DNA of 64,000 nucleotides from positions 53,388-117,387 of the forward strand of contig CAMHMO010000003.1 in assembly GCA_946186275.1 (NCBI GenBank). Direction: 5' to 3'. Each line of letters starts with the position of its first letter. Position 1 is the stretch's first letter. The notes beneath the pieces are model-generated. The model was given only the letters and a program-made list of their open reading frames with translations, was not told where the DNA came from and searched no databases. Source of the DNA: an uncultured Verrucomicrobiota bacterium (lineage in GTDB: Bacteria > Verrucomicrobiota > Verrucomicrobiia > Opitutales > UBA9783). The position numbers and the translations under genes are program-made. Positions 1 to 8,878 of the stretch are shown in pieces.

Positions 1-1
1 C

Positions 2-181
2 TTTTTACTGTCGGATGACCACATGAAACAGCTGTTAAATAACGGTAAAACGGAGCTGATTGACGGTTTTACGTCCAAACGCACAGGGAAACGTTTTTCG
101 GCATACCTGCTTTTGAAATCAAACGGCGGGATCGGTTTTGAATTTCCGCCGAGAGAAAAGGCGGAGAAGAAGGGGAAGTAA
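2..181 (+). CDS. DNA topoisomerase (TopB/TopA type), C-terminal fragment
   Basis: Partial gene running in from the left edge and stopping at TAA 179-181. The 59 visible residues match the small C-terminal repeat of type IA topoisomerases, with the pattern GFTSKRTGKRFSAYL followed by a GIGFEFPP strand. That repeat is typical of topoisomerase III-like enzymes, which relax or decatenate DNA through a single-strand break. The catalytic part lies outside the window, so TopA and TopB cannot be separated. The tail is basic (KAEKKGK). I see this from sequence similarity only. Confidence 0.6.
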   Translation, partial: FLLSDDHMKQLLNNGKTELIDGFTSKRTGKRFSAYLLLKSNGGIGFEFPPREKAEKKGK

Positions 182-202
182 AAGGGTTACGATTATTTGC
201 CC

Positions 203-810
203 ATGAGTAAAAAATGCAGGTATTTTTGGATAGATTTCATCTCGATTTTGTATTTGGGCGGTTTCTGGGTTCCGTCAATTTGCCGATCCTTCGGTCGACG
301 GGTGACCAGTGTTATGAATTCGAAGTTGGATATTGCGAAGATTTTGGAAACAACAGGCACTCTGAGCATTCCGCTCGGACCTTCGGTTGCTGATTGGTTG
401 CGGTAGCTAGGATGTTACCTTATTTTGTCCGTTTTGTGTGCGTGTATTTTTAAAAACAAACAGCTGGTACTTTTTTTCTCTCGGTGACAACGCTTTCCTA
501 TGGAGTTTTGTATGTTGCCGTTTGGACATTATCATTTCTAATTTTCCATGAGTGTTGCGGATTTGCTCCGGGCAACCTTGTCCGTTGGTTGTCTTCGTAT
601 GCTTCCGTTGCGTGTTTTCTTTCAGCCCTGTCGTTATCTGCCGTTTTCGCATACCGTTTGAGAAATAAAGCGGTTAAATTGTACACAATTAACAGCGTCT
701 GCCCGTTGTTGGGTTGGTTGTTTTTAGGTTTCAAGTTTTGTTCCTGCATAAGTGTTTTTATGAAAAATGAGGTTTCCATCGGTGCCATACGGAGGTTTTT
801 TTTACCATGA
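203..810 (+). pseudogene. Membrane protein remnant, tandem copy 1
   Basis: Reads as a multi-pass membrane protein broken by an in-frame TAG at 404-406 and then a frameshift between about 450 and 484. The first piece (from ATG 203) has one hydrophobic segment. Past the TAG the same frame continues with a hydrophobic stretch ending KNKQLVLFFSR. The last piece (about 454-810) carries three hydrophobic segments and a basic RLRNKAVK linker. Each block has a counterpart in the next gene, for example IPLGPSVADWLR against LPVPFAKSVRWIL, so this is one half of a duplicated, decaying pair. The last frame ends in TGA overlapping the next ATG (ATGA at 807-810). Function unknown. A short intact ORF (484-810) could still be expressed. 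Confidence 0.45.
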
Positions 811-1356
811 CAAGGGAAACGGCGTTAAGATTTCTTAAAATCAGGAAATTAAAGGCTTTTTTGTTTGATTATACGGGAACTTGCTTATTCGCGGTCGGGT
901 GCGTCTTCGGCATATTTTTTTCAGACTTTTGCATTCGTTTGGGAACAGAGGTTTGAGAGACCTGAGTATGTTTTTTACGGGGCAAATGGATGATGTTACG
1001 TTGCCGGTTCCTTTTGCCAAATCTGTCCGTTGGATTCTGATTATTTATATCGGTTTATCCCTTATGCGGTGTGTCTTGTAAAAAATAAGCAACGGATATT
1101 TTTTGTTCTCTATACGGGTTGGTTTCTTTTCGGATGTACGCATATAGCGGATTTCGGGGTGGTTTTTGGTCCTTTTGCGGCTTTTCTGCCGGCTTTCGTT
1201 GTTTCGATTTTTTTAAGAAAAAAGAAAAGATTTCTGTTGAAAATGAATACATTAACAGGGGCGGCGGTGCACTTATGCGGCTTGCTTGTGCTTATTTTTT
1301 TGTTTGCCGTGTTTTTCTTCTGTTGCGAAAACGATGTTGTTGTGTTTCCCGGGTGA
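807..1356 (+). pseudogene. Membrane protein remnant, tandem copy 2
   Basis: Starts at ATG 807 behind a GGAGG-like site (791-795), overlapping the previous stop, which suggests former translational coupling. The first frame stops at TGA 954-956. The reading continues in a second frame (to about 1080) and then a third frame (to 1356). Joined together these give hydrophobic segments and a basic LRKKKRFLLKMN linker matching copy 1. Two frameshifts in 550 bases argue for a pseudogene, although sequencing error cannot be excluded from one read of the sequence. Function unknown. Confidence 0.4.
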
Positions 1357-1444
1357 ATAACTTAATGCGAAACAAGTGGAGTCCCTTTTGATGGAAATTC
1401 CACGTCTGCTTCCTAATCACTCAAGTTGTTTTCCACCTTCCGAA

Positions 1445-1472
1445 TTGCCAATTTTTCCGCCTTTCCTATAAT
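1445..1472 (+). promoter_or_regulatory. Promoter of the Na+/H+ antiporter gene
   Basis: TTGCCA at 1445-1450, a 16-base spacer, then a perfect TATAAT at 1467-1472. The ATG at 1482 follows after only 9 bases, so the mRNA is predicted to start at or next to the start codon (leaderless). I see no Shine-Dalgarno sequence. Confidence 0.6.
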
Positions 1473-1481
1473 AAAATCAAC

Positions 1482-2834
1482 ATGGGCGTGTCGAACGCGG
1501 AAGTCGGTTTGCTGTCGTTGTTGACGGAAAAAGTTGCAGACGATCCGTTTCGGTTGGTTACGTTGCTCATTTTTCTCGGAGCTCTCATTCACACATTTTT
1601 GGCGGGAAAATTTGCCCGCAAAGCCAAAACTTTGGAACAACATACGGGCGTTACCGTTCGTTCGCAGTGTTTGCATTGGCTCGGAGAGGTTGAGGTGATT
1701 TTCGGGCTGTGGTTGGTACCGCTGACGGTGTGTTTTATTTTGTTCAAAGGTTGGACGGAGACGGTGAACTACTTCACGACGCGACATTATTCGGAACCGA
1801 TTTTTGTGTTTGTGATCATGATGACGGCGGCAACGCGTCCCGTGCTGTATTTGGCGGAAAGTGTAATTCGGTTTCTTGTCCGTCTGTGCGGCGGCGAAAA
1901 ACCGTCGACCTGGTGGGTGTGTATTCTCATTATCGCGCCGCTGTTCGGTTCGCTCATTACGGAACCGGCGGCCATGACCATTGCGGCGTTATTGCTTTCG
2001 CAAAAGGTTTTCGCCCATAAACCGAACACGCTGTTTTCCTATGCAACGCTGGGGTTGTTGTTTGTGAATGTTTCCGTCGGGGGTTCACTAACACATTTTG
2101 CGGCACCGCCGATTTTAATGGTCGCGCGTCCGTGGCATTGGGATACGCCCTATGTTTTTTCCCACTTCGGCAAGGAAGCCGTTTGCGGGATTGTACTGTC
2201 GACGCTGTTGTACGGTCTGCTGTTCGCGAAACAACTTCACACCTTGAACGTTCGCGCTTCCGATGACGGCGGTCGGTCGGAAAAGAATGAAAAAATCCCG
2301 CTTTCGGTCATTGGGGTACATGTTTTCTTTCTGCTCTGGACGGTTCTCAATGCTCACCATACGGAACTGGTGGTGTTCGGCGGGTTGTTGTTTTTAATGG
2401 CGGTTAAAATTTTGAAACGCTGGCAGTCGCCGATTGCACTGAAAGAATCACTGTTGGTCGGCTGTTTCCTTGCGGGTTTGGTGACGCACGGCGGACTGCA
2501 GGAATGGTGGATTGAAGCCGTTCTTTCGCGCCTGAACAATACAATGTTGTTCTACGGTTCCGTCGTTTTGACATCCTTTAACGATAATGCCGCTTTGACG
2601 TACCTGGCGTCATTGGTACCGGAGTTTGCACAGAATTTTCAACTTCAGTCAGCGGTGGTTGGCGGTGCCATTGTCGGCGGCGGGTTAACGGTCATCGCCA
2701 ATGCCCCGAACCCAGCCGGACAGTCGTTGCTTTCAAAGCATTTCGATCACGGAACCGTTAAACCGTTGCCGTTGCTTCTGGGAGCACTGCCGCCGACGCT
2801 TGTACTGATTGGGGTGTTTCGGGGGTTGTTTTGA
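1482..2834 (+). CDS. Putative Na+/H+ antiporter
   Basis: A 450-residue inner-membrane protein with about a dozen hydrophobic segments. It resembles the putative Na+/H+ antiporter family (Pfam Na_H_antiport_3 type, within the ion transporter superfamily that includes NhaD and ArsB). Recognisable blocks are the polar LITEPAAMTIAALL segment near residue 160, SFNDNAALTYLASL near 365 and the GGGLTVIANAPNPAGQSLL stretch near 400, which carry the conserved charged and small residues of this superfamily. Such proteins exchange sodium for protons across the inner membrane and are common in Chlamydiae and other PVC bacteria. It stands alone, with its own promoter placed for a leaderless start. Substrate is inferred from family, not shown by the sequence. 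Confidence 0.75.
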   Translation: MGVSNAEVGLLSLLTEKVADDPFRLVTLLIFLGALIHTFLAGKFARKAKTLEQHTGVTVRSQCLHWLGEVEVIFGLWLVPLTVCFILFKGWTETVNYFTTRHYSEPIFVFVIMMTAATRPVLYLAESVIRFLVRLCGGEKPSTWWVCILIIAPLFGSLITEPAAMTIAALLLSQKVFAHKPNTLFSYATLGLLFVNVSVGGSLTHFAAPPILMVARPWHWDTPYVFSHFGKEAVCGIVLSTLLYGLLFAKQLHTLNVRASDDGGRSEKNEKIPLSVIGVHVFFLLWTVLNAHHTELVVFGGLLFLMAVKILKRWQSPIALKESLLVGCFLAGLVTHGGLQEWWIEAVLSRLNNTMLFYGSVVLTSFNDNAALTYLASLVPEFAQNFQLQSAVVGGAIVGGGLTVIANAPNPAGQSLLSKHFDHGTVKPLPLLLGALPPTLVLIGVFRGLF

Positions 2835-2975
2835 AGAAGAAAGTACGGTTGGAAAATCTGTTTTTCATTGCAGTTCCTTGCCGCAAATCTAAAGGAAGAA
2901 GTTGATGATTTTTAAAAAGTACGAATGGGAAACAGGGACGGGCGTGTAAGTAATTTGATTTTTCCTTGCACGTTT

Positions 2976-4427
2976 TTAATTATTATTTTCCGTCGCGATT
3001 GCTTTCGTTTTTTCCTTTAATTTCCCAATCATCACCGCAAATATCCACAAACACAGCGCGAACACACCCGAAGATACGGGGATTTTAAAAATCGCCCCGG
3101 GAAGATTTTCAAGAACTTCGACGCTTTTCAATAATAACCAAAGACACAGACGCGAAAGCGGTTCCGTCAAAATTAACAGCGGAGGGCAAAAGAGAAGAAT
3201 TCCCCAGGAAAGCATACCGAGAATGACGATAAAACTTGCGAACGGAATAAGAAGTAAATTCGCCACAAATGCCCACGGACTGAATAGATCCCAGTAACGC
3301 ATTGAAAACAGACTGCTTATGACACTCGCGCAGAAGGAAACAATGACGGTGGCTTTCAGGGAAGAAAAACGTTGTCGCGGATCGACGTATCGCAACGACA
3401 GCGGTACGCCGACACACAAAATGCTCGCGACGGTTCCGTAGGACAGCTGGAAACCGACATCCCAAAGCCCGAACGGATTGAACAACAGCGTCAGACCGAC
3501 GGTGTTAAAAAAGACGTTTTGACCGCTTACGGGGCGCGAAAACAGTTGTGCCAGCAACACGAATGTAATCATCAGGGTTGCGCGCAACGTCGACGGTCCG
3601 AAACCGACAACGGCGGCGTAGAGCCAAACCCCGCCGCCCGTCACCCCCAGGCGCAACAGCTTCGGCAGACATAAAAGTCGACCGAGGAAAAAGAAAAACG
3701 TCCCGATGACGCCGACGTGCAGACCGCTGACGGCGAACAGGTGCATGGTGCCCGTGTAAAAGAAGTGCTGAATTTGATCTTTCGAAAGCGCTTCCTTTTT
3801 GCCCATTAAAATCGCCTTCCAGACGCGCGACAGATGTTCGTCCTTCACGGTCAGCGCCGCAAAAAGGCTTTTTCGACAACGTTGCAAAAACGTCGGCGGT
3901 TGTTGCGCCAACGGCGTCAGACGCGCGTGCGTGCTGTGTTGACGCACCGAACGCGACCACAGGTAGAAGGAGAAATTTTGAGAACCGCGAAACGGATTCC
4001 GCAGCGGTTTTACATAGCCCGCGAAACGGTAACGTTCCGTGTCGTTGAGGGGAATGTCCTTTTTTGTCGATGCATGCAGGTACAGCGGGAAGGTTTCGCC
4101 GTTCGACAGCGTCAGTTGCCCGATGCCGCCGATGCGTTTCGGTTGCGTTCGGAACAACTTATCGAATTGGAATACCCCGCGTACGTAGCGACCGCGCGTC
4201 GGTTGACGGGTACAGGTGAACATCATATGCGCGGCAACGGCGATGCTGACGAGGAAGTTTAAAAGGAATTTCTTTGAAAAAATTCGCACGCGCGTGAAAC
4301 GCAAAAACAAAAACCAGGCACCGAAATATATTAACCACTCGGTTATCGGCATCTTTGCTAAAATTCCGCGTGCACCGATCAGCGTAAAACCGCAAACGAA
4401 AGCGAAAAAACCGAGCGGATAACGCAT
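2976..4427 (-). CDS. comEC: ComEC/Rec2-family inner-membrane DNA-uptake protein
   Basis: A 483-residue polytopic membrane protein. The ComEC signature F..TGTMHLFAVSGLHVGV lies at residues about 222-240, preceded by a soluble beta-rich segment (residues 75-170, the DUF4131/OB-like part) and followed by seven or so transmembrane helices. ComEC forms the channel for single-stranded DNA during transformation. The protein is shorter than the roughly 750-residue full-length form because the C-terminal metallo-beta-lactamase-like domain is absent, as I recall for chlamydial homologues. Its ATG abuts the ribF stop codon, so the two genes are probably one transcript. No other competence gene is visible in the window. 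Confidence 0.8.
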   Translation of the reverse strand: MRYPLGFFAFVCGFTLIGARGILAKMPITEWLIYFGAWFLFLRFTRVRIFSKKFLLNFLVSIAVAAHMMFTCTRQPTRGRYVRGVFQFDKLFRTQPKRIGGIGQLTLSNGETFPLYLHASTKKDIPLNDTERYRFAGYVKPLRNPFRGSQNFSFYLWSRSVRQHSTHARLTPLAQQPPTFLQRCRKSLFAALTVKDEHLSRVWKAILMGKKEALSKDQIQHFFYTGTMHLFAVSGLHVGVIGTFFFFLGRLLCLPKLLRLGVTGGGVWLYAAVVGFGPSTLRATLMITFVLLAQLFSRPVSGQNVFFNTVGLTLLFNPFGLWDVGFQLSYGTVASILCVGVPLSLRYVDPRQRFSSLKATVIVSFCASVISSLFSMRYWDLFSPWAFVANLLLIPFASFIVILGMLSWGILLFCPPLLILTEPLSRLCLWLLLKSVEVLENLPGAIFKIPVSSGVFALCLWIFAVMIGKLKEKTKAIATENNN

Positions 4428-5225
4428 TTAAAGGCTTTTTTCGAAAGAAAGTACGCCGCCGCGCCGCAAAACCAGCTGTATCGGCGACAAAAATCGTATC
4501 CATCCGCCTTCTAAACGTACATCAACTGTTTGTTGTCCGTATCGGTTGCGCAACGTACAGAAATAAGATCCTTCTTTGGGTTTCAGTTCGTTATGTGTGT
4601 GAAAGAAAAGCGTTTCCGAATTATTTTCTGCATTTTCGGTTGTTTCGTTTAAAGAAGAACAGGCTTCGTGCGGATGATTTTGCACCCAACCGATGCAATG
4701 GTAAGGCGCACCCAAAAGTTTGTTTGCTACGTCGATCGAACCTTCGCGCAGGGCTTTTCGGATGCGCGTACTGGAAATTTTCTCACCGTTATCCTTCAGG
4801 TTCGGACAAATATGAAATTCAATGCCGTGCCTTCGACACAACGCCTCCAATGTATGCGTATCCCCGGCGCAACAACTTCCGAAGCGATAATCTTCCCCCA
4901 CATGTACGGCAACAAGCGTTGTGAATCGTCGCAACAAATGCTCGAAAAATGCTTCGGGTGTCAGAGCGGCGAATGCTTCGTCAAACGGTTGAACGCAAAC
5001 CGCATCGCAACCCGATTCCCGTAGCAGATAACAACGATGGTGAATCGGATAAATCAGCTGCGGTGCGTTCGAAAATTTTAAAACGCGCTTCGGATGCGGA
5101 TGAAATGTCAGCGCGACGGACATTTGCCGGCAAGTACGGGCGTTTTTGACCGTCTGTTTTAACAATGCCCGATGCCCGAGATGAACACCGTCAAAAATCC
5201 CGATGACCAAACGAACCGCCTGCAT
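4428..5225 (-). CDS. ribF: RibF-type FAD synthetase with degenerate kinase half
   Basis: A 265-residue protein. The N-terminal FMN adenylyltransferase domain is well kept: GIFDGVHLGHR at 9-19, FHPHP at 41-45 and the SSTRIRKAL motif at 151-159. This domain makes FAD from FMN. The C-terminal riboflavin kinase domain (from about 175) is short and lacks the GR.LGFPTAN motif that binds ATP and riboflavin in normal RibF. Only a weak KPKEGSYFCTL strand remains. The enzyme may therefore be adenylyltransferase only, or a highly diverged bifunctional enzyme. truB, the usual partner of ribF, survives only as a fragment 1.4 kb upstream. comEC follows directly downstream. Confidence 0.8.
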   Translation of the reverse strand: MQAVRLVIGIFDGVHLGHRALLKQTVKNARTCRQMSVALTFHPHPKRVLKFSNAPQLIYPIHHRCYLLRESGCDAVCVQPFDEAFAALTPEAFFEHLLRRFTTLVAVHVGEDYRFGSCCAGDTHTLEALCRRHGIEFHICPNLKDNGEKISSTRIRKALREGSIDVANKLLGAPYHCIGWVQNHPHEACSSLNETTENAENNSETLFFHTHNELKPKEGSYFCTLRNRYGQQTVDVRLEGGWIRFLSPIQLVLRRGGVLSFEKSL

Positions 5226-5789
5226 GCCTTGAAGCCGATGCTTCTATTCAGAGTGAGGAAAGGCACTGATTTCGGCAAGGCGGAAGGCGGTCGTGTATTT
5301 AACGGAAATAAAATGCCAATCGAAAATTTTTCCGCAACGGCAATGAAACGTATGTAAAAAGCGAAAACTTTTATAACTCTATCGCCGAATTTTCCCGATC
5401 GGGAAAATAAATACTTTGATAAACGCTTGAAACGCATCCGTTGGACATCAAAACCGGCTGTTTTGCTTTTATCGTCATTCGTGCCGTTTGAAACAAATGT
5501 TTCTCCGGGCTTAACATCGGAAATCCCGCCTTTTCCAATATCGAAAAAGATTAAAAAACTTTGAGTAATATACGACGGTACATCCGGCTTGGAGTACTCG
5601 TGTTTAATTGTTTTCGTACAAAAAAATCATTCGGAAGAGCATCGTTGCTTTACACCGCCGACAAGCACTCTTCCGAACGAATTTTGCCGTCCGTAATCTT
5701 CTGCCGGAAAACAGGTTGCATTCAACGGTGTCACGCGAGTATCGAAATTCCTCTTTTCCCGTGCGCCGTCCGAGGAAAGTTCGGATAAT
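5226..5789. other. Non-coding gap between ribF and a secreted-protein gene
   Basis: About 560 bases without a convincing gene. Short open frames on both strands lack any family resemblance, a credible start site or codon use like their neighbours. It presumably holds the ribF promoter and the 3' untranslated region of the leftward gene that ends at 5790. No RNA gene or clear terminator was recognised. Confidence 0.4.
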
Positions 5790-6521
5790 TTACCATTCTA
5801 CCTTGGAAAAAAAATGTCCCACACGATTACAATATTTCACATGGCAACTGCTTAGGGATATATCGCCATTTTTTTCTTCTTTAAAATGGAATTCACCTTT
5901 CAAAAGCCTAGTGTTACCTTGAGCAATATTCATTACTATCACCCCGTTCCCTTCCGGACTGAAAAAATTCCCGAAGAAAGAACAGACACGAAATAAAATT
6001 TCAGTCTTGTAACGACCATATACGGCACGATCGCATACGGCGTCAACGGTTTGTTTATCCAAAATCATTTCAAGAAACTCCCGACTTCCCAATGTTTGCA
6101 ATATCCTGCGCACCTTCGGCATCATATTTGCTTCGACTCTCCTTAATTCGGCAAAGGAAAGCACGACTCCTTGTACGTCAGAACCAGCCCAGGGATTCGG
6201 ATACGGCGACATATACACTCGCAATTTCTTTAACTCGACCATGGTATTAAAATTGGCATCGTGACCCCACGGCGTACGAAGTTTATAGAGCGGTCTGTTC
6301 GCTATTCGAAATACCTCCGGTATACTCTCGCCCAGAAGGTGCAAATCGTCCGCTTTCGGTAAAAGTTCGTCAAACATTACCGGAATTAACCGATAATTTG
6401 CCCCCCAATAGGACTGTATAATCTGCGGTTCCGTATATCCCGCTTTCGCGTTTTGTGTCCATGCACCGGCAATCAACGCCACAATGCATCCCATGACATT
6501 GTATATTGTATTTTTACGCAT
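5790..6521 (-). CDS. Sec-exported protein of unknown function (shared-leader gene A)
   Basis: 243 residues with a clear signal peptide: MRKN basic start, hydrophobic core to about residue 20, and likely cleavage after QNAKA at about 27. The mature part is hydrophilic, with several aromatic and proline-rich stretches and three cysteines (near residues 162, 179 and 226). I recognise no domain. The start and its upstream region (poly-A, ACTTGAC, homopolymer, ATG...AATACAAT) are shared with the genes at 8879-10165 and 32608-33477, although the mature proteins are not obviously related. It sits between ribF and the truB remnant, which normally adjoin, so it may have been inserted there. Confidence 0.6.
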   Translation of the reverse strand: MRKNTIYNVMGCIVALIAGAWTQNAKAGYTEPQIIQSYWGANYRLIPVMFDELLPKADDLHLLGESIPEVFRIANRPLYKLRTPWGHDANFNTMVELKKLRVYMSPYPNPWAGSDVQGVVLSFAELRRVEANMMPKVRRILQTLGSREFLEMILDKQTVDAVCDRAVYGRYKTEILFRVCSFFGNFFSPEGNGVIVMNIAQGNTRLLKGEFHFKEEKNGDISLSSCHVKYCNRVGHFFSKVEW

Positions 6522-6537
6522 AAAATATCCTTAACTT

Positions 6538-6565
6538 ATCCTTAACCATATCCCCCCCCCGTCAA
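6538..6565 (-). promoter_or_regulatory. Putative phase-variable promoter, gene A (poly-G tract)
   Basis: On the minus strand TTGACG (6560-6565) runs straight into a tract of nine G (C9 at 6552-6560 on the plus strand). AAGGAT (6538-6543) follows at 16 bases and could serve as a -10 box. A run of A precedes TTGACG. A homopolymer lying inside the -35/-10 spacer is the classical layout for slipped-strand phase variation. The -10 assignment is weak. Confidence 0.45.
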
Positions 6566-6671
6566 GTGTTTTTTTACAAAAAATTCAAGAAACGATAAAA
6601 AACAAGTGTAAACCGAGGGAAGGGCTATCCTCCGCTCAGAATATTAGAGAAATCTGTATGAACAAAACGAA

Positions 6672-7010
6672 TTATTCTTCGCCCTTCGCCGTCACAAGGT
6701 ACTGTTTTAATAACGCAGGCTTTTGAAGTAATGTATCGAGCGGTACCGCCTGTTCGACGGAGAAATTGCCACTGTGTGTGCGACGCAATAAAGACAAATG
6801 CCCGCCGCAGTTGAGCTTGAAACCAATGTCGTGCGCCAGAGAGCGGATATAGGTGCCCTTGGAACAACAGACGCGAAGGTGAAGATTCGGCGCGTCGTAG
6901 CTTAAAAGATCACATTCAAAAATCGTGATGAAATTGGGAGTTGGCTTCGGTTCCTGTCCCTTCCGCGCCAGTTTGTATAAAGGGATACCCAACAACTTTC
7001 GTGTACATCC
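6672..7010 (-). pseudogene. truB: tRNA pseudouridine-55 synthase, 3' remnant
   Basis: The C-terminal third of TruB is clear: IPLYKLARKGQE, then LRVCCSKGTYIRSLAHDIG and GGHLSLLRRTHSG. The N-terminal two thirds, including the GHAGTLDP loop with the catalytic aspartate, are missing. Upstream, the frame that would encode MYTKVVG (matching the family PPMYSAKKVGG block) is one base out of register with the rest and is cut off by the TAG stop of the transporter gene ending at 7018. The gene was thus truncated at its 5' end, apparently by a rearrangement that placed the transporter beside it, and then frameshifted. It should not make an active enzyme, so U55 modification would need another TruB elsewhere. 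Confidence 0.7.
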
Positions 7011-7017
7011 CGATGCG

Positions 7018-8355
7018 CTAGCATCTTTCCCGCTTGGCCTTTTTCAGCGTCAGCATAAAAAACAAACCACCGAGGAAGGAAGCAACGAGAAATGTTAAAT
7101 AAACCGACTGCCAACCGTAAGCATCGGAAAGTTTGACAAGACCGATGCCGCTGGCGGATGCCGCCAAGTATCCGAAGGTACCCGTCATCGCCGCACCCGT
7201 CGCCGCGGCTTTTTTGGAGCCGAATTCCGCACCCGATAACCCACCGAGTACCTGCGATCCGTAGACAAAGAAGCCGACGCAGAACCAAAAGAGGTAATCG
7301 ACCCAACGGCATGTGATAAAAACTTGCCCGAGCGTTTCCCGCCAAACGGTGTTGCATGCCCAATAAAATCCCATCAAAATCCCCATCAGCATCATCATGA
7401 GGCAACCGCACAAACCGCGTCTCGTGTGCATAAATTTATCCGTGAACCAACCGATAAACAGACCGCCGAACAGACCGCCGATTTCGGTTCCGGCAAACTT
7501 GAAACCGGCTTCCATGACGGTACATTTTTGCGTCTGAACGATCAGTACCGGTCCCCAGCAAAGCAGTCCCGATCGCACAAAATAAACAAAAAAATTCGCG
7601 ATACAGACGAGCCACAGGCGACCGTTGTATAAAATATGGTTTCGAAACATTTGCCCGAACGACTCGTCGGCATCGCCTGCATCGGTTGTTGTTTTGACGA
7701 TCGGCAGATGTTCGAATTCCTCGACGGACGGCAGACCGATGGATTCCGGCGTATCGCGCAACAGTTCCCATACCCAGAAACTGAGGAAGAGGCTGAGAAT
7801 TGCCGGCACAATGAGAAGCCATCGCCAGCTGCCGTATTCCAACAGCCACGCACCGCCAACAAGCACCATAATCGAACCGATTTGATGCGAACAGTTGATG
7901 ATGCCCCAGCGCGTACCGATTTGTTGCGGTCCGAACCATTGCGTGAGGGTGCGCGAAACGGACGGCCATCCCATGGATTGGAAAACGGCATTCACGGCGT
8001 ACAGGGTACCGAAAACGACGGACGATTCCCAACAGCCCGCCAACAGACTGCAACACGCCGCCAGAGCCAACCCGACGGGCATAAATAAGCGTGCATCGGA
8101 GCGGTCGCAAATCGACCCCGCCACCATTTTAAAAACGCCGTAGACGATAGAGAACGCCGAAAACGCCCAACCGATCGCCTCCATCGAGAAAGGGCACTTG
8201 TCGGACGTGCGCAACATTGTGAAATTCTGTCGCACCAGGTAGTACGCGGCATACCCGACAATCAGCGCGTACGTCAGTCTGAATCGCCAGTAACGGTATT
8301 GACGACGGATTTCGGCGGGATCGGAGACGTGGGGACGAGAGGGTGAGGTGTTCAA
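7018..8355 (-). CDS. MFS organophosphate:phosphate antiporter, UhpC/GlpT-like
   Basis: 445 residues with twelve predicted transmembrane helices. The N-terminal YRYWRFRLTYALIVGYAAYYLVRQNF pattern and the FSIVYGVFKMVAGSICDRSDAR loop are typical of the OPA family (UhpC, UhpT, GlpT), which exchanges sugar phosphates or glycerol-3-phosphate for inorganic phosphate across the inner membrane. Chlamydiae use a UhpC homologue to import glucose-6-phosphate from the host, and this gene may do the same, but the substrate is inferred. No in-frame ATG is available, so the start is TTG 8353-8355 behind AAAGGAAA. The 3' end abuts the truB remnant and supplies the stop codon that truncates it. Confidence 0.8.
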   Translation of the reverse strand: MNTSPSRPHVSDPAEIRRQYRYWRFRLTYALIVGYAAYYLVRQNFTMLRTSDKCPFSMEAIGWAFSAFSIVYGVFKMVAGSICDRSDARLFMPVGLALAACCSLLAGCWESSVVFGTLYAVNAVFQSMGWPSVSRTLTQWFGPQQIGTRWGIINCSHQIGSIMVLVGGAWLLEYGSWRWLLIVPAILSLFLSFWVWELLRDTPESIGLPSVEEFEHLPIVKTTTDAGDADESFGQMFRNHILYNGRLWLVCIANFFVYFVRSGLLCWGPVLIVQTQKCTVMEAGFKFAGTEIGGLFGGLFIGWFTDKFMHTRRGLCGCLMMMLMGILMGFYWACNTVWRETLGQVFITCRWVDYLFWFCVGFFVYGSQVLGGLSGAEFGSKKAAATGAAMTGTFGYLAASASGIGLVKLSDAYGWQSVYLTFLVASFLGGLFFMLTLKKAKRERC

Positions 8356-8603
8356 GATATTTCCTTTTGGGTTGTTTGGATTTTAAACGAACGACTGTCT
8401 GTTTCTATTAAAGCAAATTTTGTAATTTCGACAATAAGGAACAAAGGTTGCATTCTTTTGAAAGAGTATGTGTGTTTGATGGAAAAAATGGACGACAACA
8501 TTGCGTTTGTACCGGATGCTTTTTCCGTTTCCTCCAAAATCAACGACACAAAAACACTTGCCAACCCCTCTCTCCTCCTTCATCCTAAGGCCAGTTTTTC
8601 TTT

Positions 8604-8690
8604 GGTAGGATATCCAAGCGGCTAAAGGGCGCAGACTGTAAATCTGTCAGGATTTTCCTTTCGGGGGTTCGAATCCCTCTCCTACCACCA
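8604..8690 (+). tRNA. tRNA-Tyr (anticodon GUA)
   Basis: An 87-base class II tRNA. Acceptor GGTAGGA (8604-8610) pairs with TCCTACC, followed by A and an encoded CCA (8688-8690). The anticodon stem-loop ACTGTAAAT reads GTA, and a long variable arm precedes the T arm GGGGGTTCGAATCCCTC, as expected for bacterial tRNA-Tyr. Confidence 0.95.
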
Positions 8691-8830
8691 GATTGGCGGG
8701 TGCACCGTTGGTGCGTCGTTTCGGAGCGGTTTGGTTGTTTTGCAGTTCCTTCGCGTTTTTTGTTTTTTCCGTTCTCGCGATGTTTTTTGGTTTTGTCTTG
8801 CACAGACGTCCTTTGGGGATTTGTTCATAA

Positions 8831-8859
8831 AAAAACACCCGCGATAAGCGGGTGTTTTT
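8831..8859. terminator. Bidirectional intrinsic terminator
   Basis: Stem CACCCGC (8836-8842) and GCGGGTG (8848-8854) with loop GATAA, flanked by A5 on the left and T5 on the right. It lies between tRNA-Tyr on the plus strand and the 3' end of the leftward gene at 8879, so it can end both transcripts. Confidence 0.85.
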
Positions 8860-8878
8860 CGGATGAAAGTGCTCCGAA

